From NCBI RefSeq assembly GCF_022427965.1, contig NZ_JAKTTI010000010.1:1-64000 (forward strand): a stretch of DNA of 64,000 nt, read 5' to 3'. This document shows positions 59,370 through 64,000 of this stretch, piece after piece. The translations under genes were made by a program, and so were the position numbers. The DNA is from Fredinandcohnia quinoae. GTDB lineage: Bacteria > Bacillota > Bacilli > Bacillales > Bacillaceae_L. Under the pieces are notes generated by a model. It was not told the origin of the DNA and searched no databases. It saw only the letters and a program-made list of their open reading frames with translations. How positions within the stretch are numbered: the stretch's first letter is position 1; every line of letters begins with the position of its first letter.

Positions 59370-60134
59370 TTAGTACCCCTTCAACTCTTTATTGATTTCA
59401 GCTGTCATAAATTCTGCAAAATTGATTAAATGGGCCTGGTCAAATGCACGATTAATAGACGAACACTTATATTTTTCAAGTGCATCGGAAATAAGAGTTT
59501 TATATCGACTTGGTAATGACCTTACTCCCCATTCCCCACCCTCTTTTTTTGATGAAACCACCTTTTCCCTTAAATAATAGAGTACCCTACATAAATTCAA
59601 TGAATAATAGACTGGATTTTCAACTATAGCTTCGATTGCATCATTTATATCGAATAGGATTGAACGGATGTAATAGTGGGGATCAATTGGTTTAAATACG
59701 TCCGATATGGGTTTCCCAATCAAACAGATACCTCTGTTGTATATAACTACTAAATGCGCAGCCAAATCAGGATCCAAATCATTACCGCAAATATAATTTT
59801 CATCATTTATGTATTTGTCTTTATGTGCCATAGAATAATGTAATTCAAAAGGAGTTGGATATTCAAAATCTATTACAGTTCGCTCTGTGATAATGCTCAT
59901 TTCGATAGGATACGATGGGGTCGATTCCTCTAATTGTATTATTTCTTTGATGATTACTTTTTTAATTGATAATGGTAGCTTTTCTTTGACGACAACCAAC
60001 AAATCAATATCACTTGAATCTGTATTAAAACATCCCATTGCTAATGATCCATGCAAATATACTCCGATAAGATTGGAATCTATCGTTTTACTAAAAATAG
60101 TTACGGCTTTTTGAATGTAATTTTCGATGCTCAT
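59370..60134 (-). CDS. AadA-like aminoglycoside nucleotidyltransferase family protein
   Basis: 254 residues: N-terminal nucleotidyltransferase domain with YLHGSLAMGCFNTDSSDIDLLVVV (about 26-49), carrying the GS and DxD metal motif, and a C-terminal DUF4111 helical domain with SLPSRYKTLI. The fold is that of ANT(3'')/ANT(9) streptomycin/spectinomycin adenylyltransferases. Many chromosomal members have no shown resistance activity. It is followed upstream by peptidase E. No mobile context is seen. Confidence 0.82.
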   Translation of the reverse strand: MSIENYIQKAVTIFSKTIDSNLIGVYLHGSLAMGCFNTDSSDIDLLVVVKEKLPLSIKKVIIKEIIQLEESTPSYPIEMSIITERTVIDFEYPTPFELHYSMAHKDKYINDENYICGNDLDPDLAAHLVVIYNRGICLIGKPISDVFKPIDPHYYIRSILFDINDAIEAIVENPVYYSLNLCRVLYYLREKVVSSKKEGGEWGVRSLPSRYKTLISDALEKYKCSSINRAFDQAHLINFAEFMTAEINKELKGY

Positions 60135-60157
60135 ATGGTTCTCCTTATAAAATATTC

Positions 60158-60856
60158 CTAGCTTCCTAATAATACTGTTTCTATTCTTTCCTCTATTGCT
60201 TCGCTTCCGCTTTTGCTTACAAAATATGCATTTGTATTTGGTCTTGAACTAACAGCCTTTACAAAAGTTTGATCGATGAAATGTAGAGCAACTCCATCAT
60301 CAGCTGCATACCCTCCTTGAACTGCACCCGAGGACACCAATTCAAGATATGCAGGTCTCCTATCCTCTTCACCATCATAATGCGGACAATTACTTCCTTT
60401 CAAAAATCCTAAACATTCGATTGGCTCAAGCTTATCTCCGTATGAATCAGTTACACCATCTTCAAACCAACAGATTGACCCAGCACTTATTCCCGACAAA
60501 ATTATGCCAATCTCCCAAGCTTTCCGTAAAATGTGATCTACACCCCATTCTTTCCATAGCGCTAGTAGATTTTTGGTATTACCACCACCGACATAAATGA
60601 TATCCTTGTCTAATAAAAATGATTCTAAGTCTCTCGTAGGAGGGCTAAAAAGAGAAAGATGAGAAGGCTCACAATTATGTCTCTCAAAGAAATGATAGAA
60701 TCTCGTAATATAGTTTTCCGCATCGCCACTAGCTGTCGGCAAAAAACATATTTTGGGTGTAGCCTTATTTGATTGATTTAAAATATATGTATCCAGCAAC
60801 GGATTATCCGGCTCCATCGAAAAGCCGCCTCCTCCAAGCGCGATGATTTGTTTCAT
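60158..60856 (-). CDS. Peptidase E family protein (S51)
   Basis: 232 residues with the class I glutamine-amidotransferase-like fold: IIYVGGGNTKNLL and the nucleophile elbow SGISAGSICWF (Ser124). NCPHYDGE carries the likely His. PepE hydrolyses Asp-Xaa dipeptides; B. subtilis YgaJ is similar. Separated by 23 bases from the nucleotidyltransferase gene downstream, so possibly one unit. Confidence 0.87.
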   Translation of the reverse strand: MKQIIALGGGGFSMEPDNPLLDTYILNQSNKATPKICFLPTASGDAENYITRFYHFFERHNCEPSHLSLFSPPTRDLESFLLDKDIIYVGGGNTKNLLALWKEWGVDHILRKAWEIGIILSGISAGSICWFEDGVTDSYGDKLEPIECLGFLKGSNCPHYDGEEDRRPAYLELVSSGAVQGGYAADDGVALHFIDQTFVKAVSSRPNTNAYFVSKSGSEAIEERIETVLLGS

Positions 60857-60916
60857 AGATTCTATAACTCCTTACTAATTATTTTATATTAACAATACTC
60901 TGATAATTATTATAAA

Positions 60917-60940
60917 AAAAAAGAGTGCGAATACTCTTTT
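60917..60940 (-). terminator. Terminator of ytwF
   Basis: AAAAAGAGT, GCGAAT loop, ACTCTTTTT, with long T-runs on both strands. Confidence 0.85.
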
Positions 60941-61240
60941 TTACTCAACTTTCCCATCCCATTCCAGCATTCCGCCGACCATGTTGCGAACTTTATAGCC
61001 TTGGTCTTGTAGGTATGCACAGACATTTCCACTACGACCGCCGGATCGACAGATGAAAATGTATTCTTTATCTTTGTCAAAGTAATCAAGATTATTTGGG
61101 ATTTCGCCCATTTTAATATGTTTTGTACCTGGAACCATACCAGTTGCCACTTCATCATCTTCGCGAACGTCAACAAGTGCTAATTTTTCACCGTTTTCGA
61201 GCTTTTGTTTGAGCTCCTCAGTGGTTATTTCGGGAATCAT
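60941..61240 (-). CDS. ytwF: Rhodanese-domain protein YtwF
   Basis: About 100 residues, a single rhodanese domain: ALVDVREDDEVATG and active-site loop FICRSGGRSGNV (Cys about 66). It moves sulfane sulfur from persulfides. Three clustered ATGs exist at 61249, 61243 and 61240; the last has the best spacing from AAAGGA. The symbol is by similarity to B. subtilis YtwF. Confidence 0.87.
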   Translation of the reverse strand: MIPEITTEELKQKLENGEKLALVDVREDDEVATGMVPGTKHIKMGEIPNNLDYFDKDKEYIFICRSGGRSGNVCAYLQDQGYKVRNMVGGMLEWDGKVE

Positions 61241-61300
61241 CATTATCATCCTTTCTTTCTTATCCCAAACATTATAACAAAGGTTAAACCATCAGTTCAA

Positions 61301-61591
61301 TTAGTTCACCCAGTACTGACTACAATCTTTGCTACGATTCATGAATCCATACACAATTAAATATCTTCGTAATGATGCGTGGTCTTCATGGATTTCTTTT
61401 AAAATGTCCTTCACTTCTTCTTCTGAATACAGATGATTCTTTTTAAAACTAGTCGCAACGATATGTTCCAATAAAATTAATTTCCGCTTTTCTTTACTTG
61501 GAATTTGCTGGAGCCTTTTTCCACCTTTGAAAAAGTTTGTGATAACCTCATTCTTCTCTATTTCGCTAATAGTAGATATTTTTTGATTCAT
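61301..61591 (-). CDS. DUF2087 protein
   Basis: 96 residues. The C-terminal 65 residues (RKLILLEHIVATSF ... ILKEIHEDHASLRRYLIVYGFMNR) are the DUF2087 domain, often found fused behind ArsR-type DNA-binding domains. No separate helix-turn-helix is obvious here. It has its own promoter overlapped by a palindromic repeat, suggesting regulation by itself or a partner. GAGGTGAAGTAAA precedes ATG 61591. Confidence 0.85.
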   Translation of the reverse strand: MNQKISTISEIEKNEVITNFFKGGKRLQQIPSKEKRKLILLEHIVATSFKKNHLYSEEEVKDILKEIHEDHASLRRYLIVYGFMNRSKDCSQYWVN

Positions 61592-61605
61592 TTTACTTCA
61601 CCTCT

Positions 61606-61632
61606 TAATTAGATATCTATCTAATTAGATAT
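61606..61632. promoter_or_regulatory. Operator-like repeat at the DUF2087 promoter
   Basis: A perfect inverted repeat TTAGATA-TC-TATCTAA (61609-61624) overlaps two direct repeats of TAATTAGATAT (61606-61616 and 61622-61632), 16 bases apart. It covers the -10 and start region. Confidence 0.6.
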
Positions 61633-61657
61633 TAGTGAAATTACTTAATATTGTCAA
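61629..61657 (-). promoter_or_regulatory. Promoter of the DUF2087 gene
   Basis: On the minus strand TTGACA (61652-61657), 17 bases, TAATAT (61629-61634). Perfect -35, four of six at the -10. Confidence 0.65.
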
Positions 61658-61726
61658 ACCTTATTCTAGAATTTTCAAAATGAAAAGAGTATGATAGTAC
61701 TAGCCAAAATGAAAGGGGAAACTACA

Positions 61727-62776
61727 TTGACATATCCGAATACTGATGAAACGATTCAACTAATTAAAGAACTAGTATCTATTCCTAGTCCATCTGGGAA
61801 TACAAATGAAGTCATAACTTTTGTGGAAAAAATACTAACTAAAGCAAAAGTGGATACATATCGTAATCGTAAGGGTGGACTTATCGCAACCATCCCTGGA
61901 AAAGACAATCAAAAGCACCGCATGCTAACTGCTCATGTTGATACATTGGGTGCGATTGTAAAAGAAGTGAAATCAAATGGAAGATTGAAACTCGACCTAA
62001 TTGGTGGGTTCAAATACAATTCAATTGAGGGTGAATATTGCCAAATTGAAACTACAGCTGGAAAAATGTACACTGGCACCATTTTAATGCATCAACAATC
62101 TGTCCATGTGTACAAAGATGCTGGAAAAGCTGAACGTAACCAAGATAATATGGAAGTACGGATTGATGAAAAGGTGAAAAATGCAGATGAGATACGTGCT
62201 CTAGGCATTGAAGTAGGAGATTTTGTCTCATTTGATCCACGAGTTCAAGTTACAGCTAACGGCTTTATCAAATCACGTCACCTTGATGACAAGGCAAGTG
62301 TTGGAATCCTCCTTCAATTAATCAAAAAAATTAAGGAAGAGAATATCGAGCTTCCATATACAACCCACTTCCTTATTTCTAATAATGAAGAAATCGGATA
62401 TGGTGGTAATTCAAATATCACCCCTGAAACTGTAGAATACCTAGCTGTTGACATGGGTGCAATGGGTGATGGTCAATCTACTGACGAGTACACGGTATCG
62501 ATTTGTGTGAAGGATGCGAGTGGCCCTTACCATTATGCCTTCCGTAAAAAACTAACTCAATTAGCTGAAAAGCATGAAATTGGCTATAAGCTTGATATTT
62601 ATCCATATTACGGATCAGATGCTTCTGCTGCCATCCGTTCTGGTCATGATATCGTTCACGGATTAATTGGACCTGGCATTGATTCTTCCCATGCCTTTGA
62701 ACGTACACATAAGGATTCAATCGATAATACAACGAAGCTTATTTATCATTATTTGCAGTCTGAGATGGTTGAATAA
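61727..62776 (+). CDS. M42-family peptidase
   Basis: 349 residues with the M42 metal and catalytic motifs TAHVDTLG, KSRHLDDKASVGI, ISNNEEIGYGG and a late IGPGIDSSHAFERTH. It is a paralogue of YtoP in the same window (similar to YsdC/FrvX proteins). TTG at 61727 is chosen because AAAGGGGA lies 8 bases upstream, giving MTYPNTDETIQLIKELVSIP. The frame also has ATGs at 61691 and 61709 without good sites. Confidence 0.87.
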   Translation: MTYPNTDETIQLIKELVSIPSPSGNTNEVITFVEKILTKAKVDTYRNRKGGLIATIPGKDNQKHRMLTAHVDTLGAIVKEVKSNGRLKLDLIGGFKYNSIEGEYCQIETTAGKMYTGTILMHQQSVHVYKDAGKAERNQDNMEVRIDEKVKNADEIRALGIEVGDFVSFDPRVQVTANGFIKSRHLDDKASVGILLQLIKKIKEENIELPYTTHFLISNNEEIGYGGNSNITPETVEYLAVDMGAMGDGQSTDEYTVSICVKDASGPYHYAFRKKLTQLAEKHEIGYKLDIYPYYGSDASAAIRSGHDIVHGLIGPGIDSSHAFERTHKDSIDNTTKLIYHYLQSEMVE

Positions 62777-62782
62777 TTTATC

Positions 62783-62821
62783 AAAGCTTGAGGACTTCAA
62801 TGTAGTCCTCAGGCTTTTTTA
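62783..62821 (+). terminator. Terminator of the M42 peptidase gene
   Basis: AAGCTTGAGGACT, 6-base loop, TAGTCCTCAGGCTT, then TTTT. Confidence 0.85.
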
Positions 62822-62929
62822 TTTGTTTAAATATGAAATCACTGTTTGTAACTGTAGGATGTAATAACCAGAAAAAGTTATATTAAACTAATTTTAACAT
62901 TATTTTTTGCTAATATTTACATATAACTT

Positions 62930-62944
62930 TATTTTCAGAAAACT
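62930..62944. promoter_or_regulatory. CodY box upstream of brnQ
   Basis: TATTTTCAGAAAACT matches the CodY consensus AATTTTCWGAAAATT at 13 of 15 positions, about 145 bases before the brnQ start. CodY senses branched-chain amino acids and GTP, so control of their transporter is expected. The rest of 62822-63088 is AT-rich without other recognised features. Confidence 0.65.
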
Positions 62945-63088
62945 GTTGTTTTAACCTGGTACATATGTTATATTTTCAATACCAACAAATTAAACCATTT
63001 TATAAAGCTTTGATTTAAGTTGTCGGAATTATAAAATTATTATCTTTATATAATAAATGATATGTATTGGATTAACGGAGGTTTTATT

Positions 63089-64000
63089 ATGTCATCTAGA
63101 GGATCATTTCCATTCATTGTTACTGTTGGCTTTATGTTGTTTGCATTATTCTTTGGTGCTGGAAACTTAATTTTTCCGGTTATGCTCGGACAAATGTCTG
63201 GTGAAAATGTTTGGGCAGCTAATGCTGGTTTTATCGTAACAGGTGTAGGCTTGCCACTACTGGGTATATTAGCATTAGGTTTTTCAGGAAAAAGTGATCT
63301 ACAATCATTAGCAAGTCGCGTGCATCCTTTTTTCGGCCTTATCTTTACAGTGGCCCTTTACTTATCAATTGGCCCGCTATTCGCAATCCCGAGAACAGGA
63401 ACTGTTTCTTATGAAATTGGAATCAAACCATTTATTGGTGAAACAAATAGTTTTCTACCCTTATTACTTTTCACGCTTATCTTTTTCGGAGTTACCTTAT
63501 ATTTTTCATTGAAATCTTCAAAACTAGTAGATATCATTGGAAAAATTTTAACGCCATTATTATTATTATTTATTGGGATTTTAATTATAACTGTGTTCAT
63601 TCATCCAATCGGTGACATTCAGGCACCTTCAGAAGGTTATCAGAATCATTCATTTTTTAAAGGGTTCCAAGAGGGGTATTTAACGATGGATGCACTAGCT
63701 GCATTTGTCTTCGGTATTATTATCATCAATACAATTAAGGAAAAAGGTGCTTCTACTAGAAAGCAAATTTTGGGATTTAGTATGAAAGTTGCATTAATTG
63801 CTGCCGCTCTTCTCGCAATTATTTACACTTCGCTTGCATATTTAGGTGCAACAAGTGTTGAAGGGCTTGGACAACTTGAAAATGGAGGAGCCATTCTAGC
63901 AGGAACATCTAGTTATTATTTTGGAGCCTTTGGAAAGGTACTGCTAGCATTTATTGTAATGGCCGCATGTTTAACAACTAGTATCGGGTTAATTACAGCA
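63089..64000 (+). CDS. brnQ: Branched-chain amino acid transport protein BrnQ (3' end beyond window)
   Basis: Open to the window edge: 304 codons of a protein normally about 440-450 residues. Begins MSSRGSFPFIVTVGFMLFALF, with FGAGNLIFPVMLGQM and IPRTGTVSYEIG typical of the LIVCS family of sodium-coupled leucine/isoleucine/valine carriers; about eight of twelve helices are present. GGAGG 8 bases before ATG 63089. B. subtilis orthologues are BraB and BrnQ. Confidence 0.95.
   Translation, partial: MSSRGSFPFIVTVGFMLFALFFGAGNLIFPVMLGQMSGENVWAANAGFIVTGVGLPLLGILALGFSGKSDLQSLASRVHPFFGLIFTVALYLSIGPLFAIPRTGTVSYEIGIKPFIGETNSFLPLLLFTLIFFGVTLYFSLKSSKLVDIIGKILTPLLLLFIGILIITVFIHPIGDIQAPSEGYQNHSFFKGFQEGYLTMDALAAFVFGIIIINTIKEKGASTRKQILGFSMKVALIAAALLAIIYTSLAYLGATSVEGLGQLENGGAILAGTSSYYFGAFGKVLLAFIVMAACLTTSIGLITA

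Noticed and set aside
60910-61176. An 88-codon minus-strand frame overlapping ytwF
   Set aside because: It is a frame-shifted shadow of the rhodanese gene, with no ribosome binding site.

Overview
The window is 64 kb of low-GC chromosomal DNA from an endospore-forming Bacillaceae that is not B. subtilis itself. Evidence: an almost continuous run of genes in the order of the B. subtilis ytxJ-ytfP region (acsA, acuABC, ccpA, aroA, ytxJHG, murC, sftA, ytpQ, ytpP, ytoP, ytzB, ytnP, trmB, ytzH, ytmP, ytlR, ytlQ, thpR, pepV, ythQP, ytzE, ytzG, murJ, ytfP), a sporulation gene (cse60), bacillithiol-type redox proteins and strong GGAGG-type ribosome binding sites. I found no rRNA, tRNA, CRISPR array, prophage or intact insertion sequence.

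Layout. 1-4.3 kb: rpsD with a long structured leader, a diguanylate cyclase of the DgcP type, and acetyl-CoA synthetase. 4.4-8 kb: acuABC, which controls AcsA by acetylation and deacetylation, convergent with ccpA. 8-14.2 kb: aroA, a 717-residue FtsA-like actin ATPase with an unusual repeat-rich C-terminus, the ytxGHJ stress operon with a sigma-B-like promoter, and an M29 aminopeptidase. 14.2-42 kb: housekeeping genes for wall synthesis (murC, murJ), DNA translocation (sftA), tRNA/rRNA modification (trmB, ytzG), peptidases (ytoP, pepV), lactonase ytnP, lipid kinase ytlR, an LrgAB pair, an EcsAB-type ABC exporter and a chemoreceptor. Several non-coding repeat elements sit in the gaps: 21.7, 28.6, 35.7, 40.5 and 42.1 kb.

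42.5-52.8 kb is the main accessory block. It is a single-strand operon for uptake and hydrolysis of a galactoside-type oligosaccharide: lipoprotein binding protein, two permeases, GH2 beta-galactosidase, a second (alpha/alpha)6-barrel glycosidase, a DMT exporter and a LacI-family regulator. Its promoter carries three copies of the perfect 11-bp palindrome TTTTACTAAAA and a near-consensus cre site. It lies beside cse60, where B. subtilis has its rhamnogalacturonan operon, so the locus appears to be a sugar-operon exchange site.

52.8-64 kb is a loose accessory set: membrane and secreted hypotheticals, DIP1984 protein, CPBP protease, YeeI (YebC family), an alpha/beta hydrolase, a protein with features of HhH-GPD DNA glycosylases, a lipoprotein whose best start codon is ACG, an AadA-like nucleotidyltransferase, peptidase E, rhodanese YtwF, a DUF2087 protein with its own operator, an M42 peptidase and the truncated brnQ behind a CodY box.

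No wholly new defence or biosynthetic system is evident. The strongest candidates for new biology are the sugar operon with its operators, the repeat-bearing FtsA-like protein, and the modular intergenic elements, one of which appears to have inserted into the loop of a terminator.
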